9,841 bases of DNA from Thalassorhabdus alkalitolerans (GCF_042656585.1 NZ_JBHSPG010000014.1); one strand, 5' to 3'. Numbered from the stretch's first letter, positions 1-5,883 are shown. The notes: a model not told the origin generated them from the sequence alone. Numbers and translations are program-made.

Positions 1-55
1 TAAGAAATACGGTCTTAAAGCAGCTCGTCGTGCTCCTCAGTTCTCAAAGCGTTAA
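1..55 (+). CDS. rpsI: Ribosomal protein uS9 (RpsI), C-terminal end only
   Basis: Only the last 17 codons and the TAA stop (53-55) are present; the gene begins before the window and base 1 belongs to the preceding codon. The reading frame starting at base 2 gives KKYGLKAARRAPQFSKR. The basic tail ending in QFSKR is the typical C-terminus of bacterial S9, whose tail reaches toward the P-site tRNA in the 30S subunit. The position also fits: in Bacillus rpsI closes the rplM-rpsI pair just upstream of the ybaK-cwlD region. A terminator follows directly. The family call is confident despite the short length. Confidence 0.93.
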   Translation, partial: KKYGLKAARRAPQFSKR

Positions 56-69
56 TATATCTACATTCC

Positions 70-104
70 AAGACTCTCAACCAATATGGTTGGGGGTCTT
101 TTTT
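70..104 (+). terminator. Intrinsic terminator after rpsI
   Basis: A 13-base arm (70-82) pairs with 88-100 across a five-base loop AATAT. The middle of the stem uses G-U pairs (CTCTC opposite GGGGG). The stem runs into a T tract at 99-104. It ends the ribosomal protein operon 15 bases after the rpsI stop. Confidence 0.88.
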
Positions 105-172
105 GTGTGGGTATGTCCATAAGCTTTTTATTTTTGCTCACACATGTAATAGGGAAAGAGGCGAATTCAGGA

Positions 173-178
173 TATAAT
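173..178 (+). promoter_or_regulatory. Possible SigA -10 element for the DUF6671-like gene
   Basis: A perfect TATAAT lies at 173-178, about 30 bases before the ribosome site. The hexamer at the usual distance upstream (around 150-155, TAGGGA) does not resemble TTGACA, and there is no TGn extension. The promoter is therefore plausible but weak. It would start the transcript near base 185. It is the only promoter-like signal between the rpsI terminator and the next gene. Confidence 0.4.
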
Positions 179-226
179 ATAAACAAACGGACAATGATTT
201 TATAACAAGGAGATAACCAGCAGAAT

Positions 227-1123
227 ATGAATGAGGATGTCAAAAAGCTTTTTTTAAACCGTAAATGTGTGATAGCCACAATGCATAAAAAAGAAGAAGT
301 GATAGCACCGATACTCGAACATGAGCTTGCACTTGAAGCAGTTGTTCCTGAATCCTTTGATTCAGATTCTTTTGGCACGTTTACAAAAGAAGTAAAAAGA
401 GCGGGGAACCAGCTTGAGGCAGCAAGAAAAAAAGCAATGGCTGCGATGAAGCAAACGGGCTTAGATATCGGAATAGCCAGCGAAGGGTCATTTGGAGCTC
501 ACCCCGTTTTTTCCCACGTGCCTTATAACAGAGAGCTTATAGTATGTATTGATCAAAAACAGGGATTTGAAATAATCGGCTATGCTGCCAACAGCAATAC
601 AAACGCTGCCCAAAAAGAGATCGCATCATTTAAGGAAGCTGAAGAATTTGCGAAGTCGGCTGGATTTCCAGAGCACGGCCTCATTGTGAAAAGAAGTAAT
701 GACAGTAGGAAAAGTAAAGACATCATCAAAGGAATCACAAGCACTGAAGAGCTGAACAGGGCAGTAGAGAGTCTTTCCAGGCCGGCTAATACATCATTTG
801 GTTTTTGGAAAAAAACTTCAAAGCTTCTGAGCATTGAAACAGACATGAGGGCTATGTATAATCCCACCCGCATGAAAAATATCGAACTTGCTGCACAGGA
901 TCTTGTATCTAAGATTACTTCTTTATGTCCTTCTTGTTCAGCCCCTGGCTTTGAAGTAACGGAACATAAGAAAGGCTTACCTTGCGCAGGCTGCGGGTTT
1001 CCTACGGAAGCACTGCTTGCTCATGTATACAGCTGTAAAAAATGCAGCTGCAAACATGAAGTGCAATGTCCGAAGGGAAAGGAGTACGAAGACCCTCTTC
1101 GCTGCCACGTTTGTAACCCTTAA
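227..1123 (+). CDS. DUF6671-like protein with Cys-rich zinc-ribbon C-terminus, function unknown
   Basis: The protein has 298 residues, with no signal peptide or membrane segment, so it is probably cytoplasmic. The N-terminus carries RKCVIATMHKKEEVIAPIL (residues 12-30). The middle carries GLDIGIASEGSFGAHP (78-93). The C-terminus has Cys pairs typical of zinc ribbons: C234/C237 with C253/C256, then C270/C273 with C281 and C293/C296. I recognise this layout as the DUF6671 family, which has no established function; the assignment is from memory. The start is the ATG at 227 because the conserved block begins within ten residues and no earlier in-frame start exists. The AAGGAG at 207-212 is rather far away (14 bases). 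In B. subtilis the ybaJ methyltransferase lies in this interval, so the locus content differs here. A zinc-binding role is inferred from the cysteines only. Confidence 0.85.
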   Translation: MNEDVKKLFLNRKCVIATMHKKEEVIAPILEHELALEAVVPESFDSDSFGTFTKEVKRAGNQLEAARKKAMAAMKQTGLDIGIASEGSFGAHPVFSHVPYNRELIVCIDQKQGFEIIGYAANSNTNAAQKEIASFKEAEEFAKSAGFPEHGLIVKRSNDSRKSKDIIKGITSTEELNRAVESLSRPANTSFGFWKKTSKLLSIETDMRAMYNPTRMKNIELAAQDLVSKITSLCPSCSAPGFEVTEHKKGLPCAGCGFPTEALLAHVYSCKKCSCKHEVQCPKGKEYEDPLRCHVCNP

Positions 1124-1166
1124 TTACATGTGCGAAGGCTGATCATTTTTTTAAAGGAGAATCAAT

Positions 1167-1262
1167 TTGCACCCTCAACATATTTTCTTAGGTCTGATTT
1201 TGGTCTGGGGCATGCTGGGCATTGGCAGCATTGGCCCCTGCCTGATTCTGACCCTCCGATAA
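1167..1262 (+). CDS. Possible 31-residue hydrophobic membrane peptide (micro-ORF, TTG start)
   Basis: A TTG at 1167 opens a 31-codon frame ending in TAA at 1260-1262. It is preceded by AAAGGAG (1153-1159) at the ideal distance of seven bases. The peptide starts MHPQH and is then almost entirely hydrophobic and Gly-rich (IFLGLILVWGMLGIGSIG, then PCLILTLR), enough for one membrane span with small-residue spacing that could pack helix to helix. It lies 43 bases after the DUF6671-like stop with no terminator between, so it could share that transcript. Its last 75 bases are antisense to the 3' end of the minus-strand gene at 1188-1406. I do not recognise a family. The TTG start and the overlap lower confidence; the ribosome site and composition raise it. 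Confidence 0.42.
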   Translation: MHPQHIFLGLILVWGMLGIGSIGPCLILTLR

Positions 1263-1406
1263 GGATTGCAGAGAGCGAACACAGCTTTCAATTTTTTGAA
1301 GCTCCGCTGAAAGCTCCTGTGGAGAATTCACAATTTCCCTCAGTCTTTTTGCAGAATCCTCTATATCCTCGCTTACCCGTGACACAAGAGACACATCAAA
1401 TCTCAT
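1188..1406 (-). CDS. Small hypothetical helical protein (72 aa), unknown function
   Basis: It is read on the minus strand from the ATG at 1406-1404. A near-perfect ribosome site, AAGGAGGG (1420-1413), sits six bases before the start, which is the main evidence that the gene is real. The protein has 72 residues. Residues 1-50 look like amphipathic helix or coiled coil rich in Ser, Glu, Arg and Leu (SEDIEDSAKRLREIV, then SAELQKIESCVRSLQSL). Residues 53-72 are a polar Gln/Asn/Ala tail. There is no signal peptide or membrane span. A minus-strand CATAAAAT at 1465-1458 resembles a SigE -10, but I see no matching -35. The overlap with the micro-ORF on the other strand falls in the low-complexity tail. 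I do not recognise the family; secreted WXG-like small proteins have a similar look but the defining motif is absent. Confidence 0.68.
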   Translation of the reverse strand: MRFDVSLVSRVSEDIEDSAKRLREIVNSPQELSAELQKIESCVRSLQSLSEGQNQAGANAANAQHAPDQNQT

Positions 1407-1495
1407 AGCTTGCCCTCCTTCAGACTGAATTTCTATTAGGATAAGCTGGGGGCATGCATTTTATGTAAGAAAATAAATGGCACTTTAATTCCGAG

Positions 1496-1524
1496 TTGAC
1501 AAATAAGAATAATATACTTAATAT
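1496..1524 (+). promoter_or_regulatory. SigA promoter of the alpha/beta-hydrolase gene
   Basis: A perfect TTGACA (1496-1501) is followed after 17 bases by TAATAT (1519-1524). Transcription should start near 1531, giving a short leader before the ribosome site at 1555. It points away from the minus-strand gene at 1188-1406, making the two divergent. Confidence 0.85.
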
Positions 1525-1572
1525 AAAATTAAACATAAACCGGAGTATTTTGAAAAAGGAGTGAGTACCACT

Positions 1573-2367
1573 ATGAAGGAAGAAAGTGTACATTTCACAG
1601 TAGGTGGCTTGTCATTATCAGGGGTGGTTCATGTTCCTGATAAAAAGATGGAAGAAGAAACCCCAGCTATAGTGTTAGTTCACGGTTTTGTAGGAAGCAA
1701 AGTGGGGGAGCATAGAATGTTTGTTAAAGCAGCAAGAAAGTTCACGGATGAGGGATTTACTGTTTTTCGTTTTGATTTCAGCGGGTGTGGTGATAGTGAA
1801 GGCGACTACGGAGAAATTACTTTGACCCGGAAAATTCGGGAAGTCAAAGGTGCTCTTGATTACGTTAGTAACTTGCCTTTTGTAGATGAAATGGACATCA
1901 CAGTAATCGGTCATAGTCTGGGCGGTGCAGTCTCCTCTTTAACAGCAGCGGAGGACGAAAGGGTTTCTCGTCTCATTCTCTGGTCTCCGGTTGCGGACCC
2001 TTATAAGGACATTGTATCCATTGTTGGGAAGGAAGCGGAAATCATTGCAGAAAAAGAAGGAGCTTATGATTATGACGGCTTTTATCTAAAGCCTCCTTTT
2101 TTTCAGTCCTTAACTTCTTTTGACCCGTTAAAAGCAGTGAAGAGGTTTGAAAAAAACGTCCTCCTTATTCATGCGGAAGAGGATGAAGATGTTCCAAAAG
2201 AAAATACAGCTAAATATGCATCTGCTCTTCAAGAAAGACAAAAAGGAACGGTCGAATGGTTTTATATTGCAGGAGCAGATCATACTTTTTCCAGTTACTG
2301 TTTTGAAAAAGAATTATTTGAGACGTCCCTTATCTGGATGCAGCAAAAAGCAACCATACAAATATAA
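1573..2367 (+). CDS. Alpha/beta-hydrolase, serine esterase-like
   Basis: The protein has 264 residues and no signal peptide. In order it shows LVHGF (residues 35-39, oxyanion-hole HG), the strand FRFDFSGCGDSEG (65-77), the nucleophile elbow GHSLGG with Ser115, an acidic strand HAEEDEDVP with Asp204 as likely acid, and GADHTF with His237. This is a complete catalytic triad of the alpha/beta-hydrolase fold, closest in style to cytoplasmic carboxylesterases and feruloyl-esterase-like hydrolases. The substrate cannot be read from the sequence. The start is chosen at ATG 1573 rather than GTG 1561, because the ribosome site AAAGGAG (1555-1561) overlaps that GTG; from the ATG the spacing is 11 bases. 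The gene has its own SigA promoter and terminator, so it is a single-gene unit. It is not part of the usual rpsI-cwlD interval. Confidence 0.9.
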   Translation: MKEESVHFTVGGLSLSGVVHVPDKKMEEETPAIVLVHGFVGSKVGEHRMFVKAARKFTDEGFTVFRFDFSGCGDSEGDYGEITLTRKIREVKGALDYVSNLPFVDEMDITVIGHSLGGAVSSLTAAEDERVSRLILWSPVADPYKDIVSIVGKEAEIIAEKEGAYDYDGFYLKPPFFQSLTSFDPLKAVKRFEKNVLLIHAEEDEDVPKENTAKYASALQERQKGTVEWFYIAGADHTFSSYCFEKELFETSLIWMQQKATIQI

Positions 2368-2375
2368 AAGGAAAA

Positions 2376-2406
2376 CCCACGCGTTGGGGGACTTCCCCTG
2401 TTTTTT
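2376..2406 (+). terminator. Probable terminator after the hydrolase gene
   Basis: A short GC-rich hairpin, GGGG (within 2386-2390) with CCCC (2395-2398) and a small loop, is followed by TG and six Ts (2401-2406). An alternative pairing of CCCA (2376-2379) with TGGG (2385-2388) uses the same bases. The stem is short, so efficiency is uncertain. Confidence 0.6.
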
Positions 2407-2462
2407 ATTTGGTTCATAATTGGTTAATTTTCACCTCCACGGCCACTAATCCTCCTTCTTTT

Positions 2463-2478
2463 CCACTGCATGCAGTGG
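2463..2478. repeat. 16-bp perfect palindrome upstream of ybaK
   Basis: CCACTGCATGCAGTGG reads the same on both strands with no loop. It lies between the hydrolase terminator and the ybaK ribosome site, 23 bases before the latter. It could be a protein-binding operator or form a hairpin in the ybaK leader. There is no T tract after it, so it is not a terminator. Chance occurrence of a perfect 16-base palindrome at one given place is low, but the function is inferred. Confidence 0.6.
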
Positions 2479-2516
2479 CTCTCCTTTCAAATAATAAAGG
2501 CAAGGAGGGGATGCAA

Positions 2517-2957
2517 GTGAGCAATACAATCGTTTCATTAAATGAGCGGCGAAGAAAGAAAGAATGGGATTTTGAAAAAAAAATACTTCGCACTTTGTCT
2601 ATTAAGGATATACAATCCATTTCAGAAACATTTTTCATTCCTGTGTTCCCGAATTTTCATTTTCAATATTCTTTTATGGAGGATGCCTGCGTAGACCTGG
2701 CTATTGATTCTTTCCTGCTTGGGGCAAAGTACAGCCGTTTAGGAGTAAGGGGAGAAGATGACATTTCCATTAAAGAACGGGCAAACAGGGAAGTGAAGTT
2801 TCTTGTGAAAGAACTATATAACTTTATGTATGGCTGGGTCCATGACCCAAAAGCAAAAGAAGAAAAAATGTTTGAAGCGGTGGATGGCTTTGTGGTCCAC
2901 TGGTGGGAAAAAGGATTTGAAACTGGAAAAACAAGGTTGCTATTACGCTTGCAATAA
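2517..2957 (+). CDS. ybaK: DUF2521 family protein YbaK
   Basis: The protein has 146 residues, the usual size of this family (about 147 in B. subtilis as I recall). The N-terminus is basic (NERRRKKEWDFEKKILRTLSIKDI). The middle shows CVDLAIDSFLLGAKYSRLG (near residues 58-76), and the end has KELYNFMYGW followed by an acidic-basic tail. It has no membrane span or signal. The biochemical role is unknown; the link to sporulation comes from its constant place in front of cwlD. The GTG at 2517 is chosen as start, because AAGGAGG (2502-2508) lies eight bases upstream of it, whereas the in-frame ATG at 2511 is too close. No clear SigE or SigA promoter was found in 2407-2501. That leader is rich in runs complementary to the ribosome site (CACCTCC 2432-2438, CCTCCTT 2451-2457, CTCCTT 2481-2486). 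Confidence 0.86.
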   Translation: MSNTIVSLNERRRKKEWDFEKKILRTLSIKDIQSISETFFIPVFPNFHFQYSFMEDACVDLAIDSFLLGAKYSRLGVRGEDDISIKERANREVKFLVKELYNFMYGWVHDPKAKEEKMFEAVDGFVVHWWEKGFETGKTRLLLRLQ

Positions 2958-2960
2958 AAA

Positions 2961-3020
2961 GAATAAGCCCGCTCGTCCTTTCATATAGATGAAACAAGCA
3001 TGGAGGAAGGGGACGGGCGG
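2961..3020 (+). promoter_or_regulatory. Foldable ybaK-cwlD junction over the cwlD ribosome site
   Basis: CCGCTCGTCC (2969-2978) can pair with GGACGGGCGG (3011-3020) through ten positions, one of them G-U. Nested inside is a perfect TTTCAT (2979-2984)/ATGAAA (2989-2994) hairpin with loop ATAG. The outer stem ends three bases before the cwlD ATG and encloses the purine-rich ribosome site (GGAGGAAGGGG, 3002-3012). The layout could mask translation of cwlD or couple it to ybaK. A weak SigG-like pair, GAATA (2961-2965) and CATATAG (2982-2988), overlaps the same stretch; as I recall, B. subtilis cwlD is also read by a SigG polymerase. The pairing is seen; the regulatory role is inferred. Confidence 0.42.
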
Positions 3021-3023
3021 CTT

Positions 3024-3740
3024 ATGAGCGTAAAAAAATGGTTAATCGGGACTTTCGTCATTATAGCTTGTGCCGTCATTGGATGGCTTATACAAATATA
3101 CTGGGATAGCGACGATTCGTTATCTACCTGGCAGCTCCCCCTATCCGGCAGGATTATAATTCTCGATCCTGGACACGGAGGAGTAGATGGAGGAGCTGTA
3201 GCTAAGAGTGGTTTATTAGAAAAAGATATTGCTTTGGATATTTCATTAAAGCTTAGAGATTATCTTCAGGAATCAGGAGCGCTGGTCCTTATGACAAGAG
3301 AAGGGGATCATGATTTAGCCGCAGAGGACGTGAAGGGATACCGTAACAGAAAAGTATCCGATTTAAAAAGAAGAGTGGAGCTTATTAATGAAACAGGCAG
3401 TGACATGTTTATCTCCCTGCATTTGAATTCTATACCATCACCAAAATGGAGCGGGGCACAAACGTTTTATAACCGCTCAGTACCTGATAATGAATTGGCT
3501 GCAAAGTTCGTGCAAGCAGAGCTGACGAGAAATTTAGAAAACACTAAGCGTGAGGCAAAGCCTATTTCCAATATATATCTTCTTGATAAAGCAGCAATTC
3601 CAGGGATGCTTATTGAAGTTGGATTTTTATCGAACCCACAAGAAGCTTCCATGCTTAGCAAAGAAGAATACCAGGATAAAGTAGCGGCTTCTATTTATCA
3701 GGGACTCCTTCGTTATTATTCTGGGGAAGAAATGGAGTAA
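3024..3740 (+). CDS. cwlD: Germination-specific N-acetylmuramoyl-L-alanine amidase CwlD
   Basis: The protein has 238 residues, against 237 in B. subtilis. Residues 5-27 are one hydrophobic segment serving as uncleaved anchor or signal. The Amidase_3 domain follows: DPGHGGVDGGA (48-58) with zinc ligand His51, LLEKD with Glu66, SLHLNS with His133, and catalytic Glu198 in IEVGFLSNP. CwlD strips the peptide from muramic acid in spore cortex, so that a deacetylase can then form the muramic-delta-lactam recognised by germination lytic enzymes. It acts outside the outer face of the forespore membranes. The start is taken as ATG 3024, preceded by AAGGGG (3007-3012) at 11 bases; the ATG at 3000 has no ribosome site. 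It follows ybaK by 66 bases, probably on one transcript, and ends at a strong terminator. Confidence 0.96.
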   Translation: MSVKKWLIGTFVIIACAVIGWLIQIYWDSDDSLSTWQLPLSGRIIILDPGHGGVDGGAVAKSGLLEKDIALDISLKLRDYLQESGALVLMTREGDHDLAAEDVKGYRNRKVSDLKRRVELINETGSDMFISLHLNSIPSPKWSGAQTFYNRSVPDNELAAKFVQAELTRNLENTKREAKPISNIYLLDKAAIPGMLIEVGFLSNPQEASMLSKEEYQDKVAASIYQGLLRYYSGEEME

Positions 3741-3745
3741 ATCTG

Positions 3746-3774
3746 AAAAGCTTTCTTTTCGAAAGCTTTTTTTT
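3746..3774 (+). terminator. Intrinsic terminator after cwlD
   Basis: AAAAGCTTTC (3746-3755) pairs perfectly with GAAAGCTTTT (3761-3770) across a TTTTC loop, followed by a T tract through 3774. It closes the ybaK-cwlD unit and insulates the transporter gene downstream. Confidence 0.92.
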
Positions 3775-3789
3775 ATTTTTAAAACCTAC

Positions 3790-3818
3790 TTGACACATCG
3801 TATTTGTGAGAATAATAT
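3790..3818 (+). promoter_or_regulatory. SigA promoter of the SLC13-type transporter gene
   Basis: A perfect TTGACA (3790-3795) and TAATAT (3813-3818) are separated by 17 bases. The expected start near 3825 leaves an untranslated leader of almost 120 bases, long for a simple vegetative gene. This is the same -35/-10 pair as in front of the hydrolase gene. Confidence 0.87.
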
Positions 3819-3840
3819 GATATTAATATTCATCTGCTGA

Positions 3841-3904
3841 TTAAGGCTGGAATAGACACTGGTAAATTTTTTTAAATTTAATTCCAACTTAACTAATAAG
3901 AATT
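3841..3904 (+). promoter_or_regulatory. Structured leader of the transporter gene with two exclusive hairpins
   Basis: First fold: TTAAG (3841-3845), TGGAAT (3848-3853) and TAAATTT (3863-3869) pair in order with AAATTTA (3874-3880), ATTCCA (3881-3886) and CTTAA (3888-3892), making 18 base pairs with small internal loops. Second fold: AATT (3880-3883) and CTTA (3888-3891) pair with TAAG (3897-3900) and AATT (3901-3904), using bases taken from the right arm of the first. The ribosome site lies about 20 bases downstream (3923-3936). I do not recognise a known riboswitch class, and I see no terminator within the leader. A regulatory role is inferred from the geometry. Confidence 0.4.
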
Positions 3905-3942
3905 GTAAAGATACATGCAGTGAAGGAGAGGGGGAGAGAGAA

Positions 3943-5715
3943 GTGACATTTGAAATAGGTTTTGTGATGGCAGTCGTTTTCATCATGCTCATTTGCCTTG
4001 TAAGAGAAATAGCCCGGCCGGACTTTATTGTTTTTACAGCTTTGGCTGTTCTTTTACTATCCGGGGTACTTGCGCCGGAAGATGCCCTAAGAGGTTTTGC
4101 AAACGAGGGCATGCTCACTGTTGCTCTCCTCTTTATTATAGCTGGGGCAATTAAACAAAGCGGAATGCTTAACCAGGTGGTAACAAAAGCGTTGGGATCT
4201 GGCAAAGGGCCTAAAAAATCTCTTTTTCAAATGATGCTTCCTATTGCTGGCTTATCTGCTTTTTTAAATAATACCCCTATTGTTGTCATGTTCACCCCTG
4301 TTGTTCGAAAGTGGTGCAAAGAACGAAATATATCACCTTCAAAATTTTTAATCCCGCTGTCTTACGCAGCGATCTTCGGAGGGACTCTTACCTTAATCGG
4401 TACGTCCACTAACCTGGTTATCCACGGTTTTATGCTTGAGCAGGGGCTTGAAGGATTCTCAATGTTTCAGCTTGCAATTGTAGGCCTTCCTGCAAGTATC
4501 TTAGCGATTTTGTTCATGATTACGATTGGATACAAGCTTTTGCCTAACCGGAAAACCTCTGAAGAGTCTTTTGATGAGAGTTCTAAGGAATATTTGGCGG
4601 AAGCAGTTGTGGAAGGAAATTCACCTTTAGTGGGGAAAACGATAGAAGAGGCTGGCCTAAGAAGCTTAAATGGCCTTTATCTCATCGAACTGATTAGAAA
4701 CGGGGAAAGAATCGTTCCTGTTCCGTCCTACCATAAAATTAAAACAAACGACCGTTTGATTTTTACTGGACTCCTTTCAACTATTGTGGATTTGCAAAAT
4801 ATCAAGGGTTTAAGGGTGGAAACAGGAACCAACCTTGTACTTGAAGACCTTCAAAACGGCACCTCTTCCTTAGTAGAAGCGGTGGTATCACATCAGTCTT
4901 CTTTGATGAATCAAACGGTAAAAGAAATAAAGTTTCGCAGTAAGTATGATGCAGGTATAGTTGCCGTTCATAGAAATGATGAGAGAATCAACAGTAAAGT
5001 CGGAGATATTAAATTAAAGCCGGGGGACACACTACTGCTTCTCGTAAATAAAGACTTTGTAAATAAGTGGTCTAACACAAGTGATTTTTATATCGTTTCA
5101 CCGCTGGAGGAGCCGGAAATCATGGACTCAAAAAAGTCCCTGATTGCTGGAGTAACAATGGTTGTCATGATTTTGTTAGCCGCTTTTAATGTACTTTCCA
5201 TGTTTGAAGCAGCTGTCCTTGCCTCTCTGACTCTGTTTTTGACAAAAACGATTACCTTTGTAGGTGCAAAAAAGTATATTCAATTTGATGTTCTTATTCT
5301 TATCGCTTGTGCGATAGGGATAGGTATAGCTCTGGAGCAGACAGGGACAGCTGCCTTTATTGCTCAACATTTTGTAGAGCTCACGGCTGGAGCGGGGATC
5401 ATCGGCGCTATTTTGGTTGTTTACTTTCTCACCTCGGTTTTTACAGAAATCATTACAAACAATGCTGCGGCCGTACTCATGTTTCCTATATCCCTTGCCA
5501 TGGCAACGCAGCTGGGAGTTGATCCTGTACCTTTCTTTGTCACCATTGCTATCGCAGCTTCAGCCAGCTTTGCCACTCCTATAGGGTATCAGACAAACCT
5601 TATTGTCTATGGGCCGGGTGGATATCGTTTTTCTGACTATTTGAAGATAGGTATTCCTCTTAACCTTCTTTATATGGTGGTGGCCGTTGGCATTGTAAAT
5701 GCAGTTTGGTTTTAA
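3943..5715 (+). CDS. SLC13-type (DASS/ArsB superfamily) anion permease with two RCK_C domains
   Basis: The protein has 590 residues and is an integral membrane carrier. Membrane segments occupy about 1-205 and 395-590. The first half holds FLNNTPIVVMFTP (107-119) and LIGTSTNLV (151-159). The second holds EIITNNAAAVLMFP (502-515) and ATPIGYQTNLIVYGPGGY (544-561). These paired hairpin motifs line the sodium/substrate site in the SLC13 family. Between the halves are two soluble RCK_C (TrkA-C) domains, about 218-285 and 306-375. This is the layout of sodium-coupled sulfate or dicarboxylate symporters of the SLT kind. The substrate cannot be decided from sequence; sulfate is one candidate. GTG 3943 is the start, behind a purine-rich site (AGGGGGAG, 3929-3936). 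The gene sits alone between cwlD and salA with its own promoter and terminators. Confidence 0.9.
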   Translation: MTFEIGFVMAVVFIMLICLVREIARPDFIVFTALAVLLLSGVLAPEDALRGFANEGMLTVALLFIIAGAIKQSGMLNQVVTKALGSGKGPKKSLFQMMLPIAGLSAFLNNTPIVVMFTPVVRKWCKERNISPSKFLIPLSYAAIFGGTLTLIGTSTNLVIHGFMLEQGLEGFSMFQLAIVGLPASILAILFMITIGYKLLPNRKTSEESFDESSKEYLAEAVVEGNSPLVGKTIEEAGLRSLNGLYLIELIRNGERIVPVPSYHKIKTNDRLIFTGLLSTIVDLQNIKGLRVETGTNLVLEDLQNGTSSLVEAVVSHQSSLMNQTVKEIKFRSKYDAGIVAVHRNDERINSKVGDIKLKPGDTLLLLVNKDFVNKWSNTSDFYIVSPLEEPEIMDSKKSLIAGVTMVVMILLAAFNVLSMFEAAVLASLTLFLTKTITFVGAKKYIQFDVLILIACAIGIGIALEQTGTAAFIAQHFVELTAGAGIIGAILVVYFLTSVFTEIITNNAAAVLMFPISLAMATQLGVDPVPFFVTIAIAASASFATPIGYQTNLIVYGPGGYRFSDYLKIGIPLNLLYMVVAVGIVNAVWF

Positions 5716-5747
5716 GGGCTTTCCTGGCGAAGGAAGCTCTTTATTTT
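5714..5747 (+). terminator. Terminator after the transporter gene
   Basis: AAGGGCTTTCC (5714-5724) pairs with GGAAGCTCTT (5732-5741), with one bulged T and one G-U pair. The loop is seven bases, and a T-rich run (TTTATTTTC) follows. The stem starts inside the stop codon. Confidence 0.68.
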
Positions 5748-5772
5748 CTTCCGTCACAAGGCAGAGAGTAAA

Positions 5773-5810
5773 AAAAACGCCAGGCTCAATTTATGAGAGC
5801 TGGTGTTTTT
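5773..5810. terminator. Second, bidirectional terminator before salA
   Basis: AAAAAC, CCAG and CTC (5773-5787, with G5784 bulged) pair with GAG, CTGG and GTTTTT (5797-5810) around a nine-base loop. It has A-rich and T-rich flanks on opposite sides, so it could work in either direction. It backs up the hairpin at 5714 and insulates salA. Confidence 0.78.
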
Positions 5811-5814
5811 CTGT

Positions 5815-5844
5815 TTGAAAAATACAGGGGAGAAAAGGTATGCT
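5815..5844 (+). promoter_or_regulatory. Probable SigA promoter of salA
   Basis: TTGAAA (5815-5820) and TATGCT (5839-5844) are separated by 18 bases, just after the terminator. Transcription would start near 5851, about 20 bases before the ribosome site. The overlapping TATACA (5844-5849) has no good -35 partner. Confidence 0.65.
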
Positions 5845-5883
5845 ATACATAGTAAGATTTTCTAAAGTCAAAGGATGGTGTCC

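Noticed and set aside
580..873. 97-codon frame on the minus strand inside the DUF6671-like gene
   Set aside because: It is an antisense shadow with no ribosome site; the plus-strand frame carries family motifs throughout.
1561..1572. GTG at 1561 as the start of the alpha/beta-hydrolase
   Set aside because: It forms part of the ribosome site AAAGGAG (1555-1561) itself, so it cannot be the initiation codon; ATG 1573 has a usable spacing.
2409..2516. N-terminal extension of ybaK reaching back to 2409
   Set aside because: The extension crosses the palindrome and pyrimidine-rich leader, has no ribosome site and is not part of the family; GTG 2517 has a perfect site and gives the family length.
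3819..3942. Known riboswitch (c-di-AMP, T-box, SAM) in the transporter leader
   Set aside because: I looked for their conserved cores and a following terminator and saw neither; only the hairpin potential is reported.
3786..4205. 139-codon minus-strand frame over the transporter promoter and gene start
   Set aside because: It runs through a clear SigA promoter and leader and lies opposite conserved transporter sequence; it has no ribosome site.
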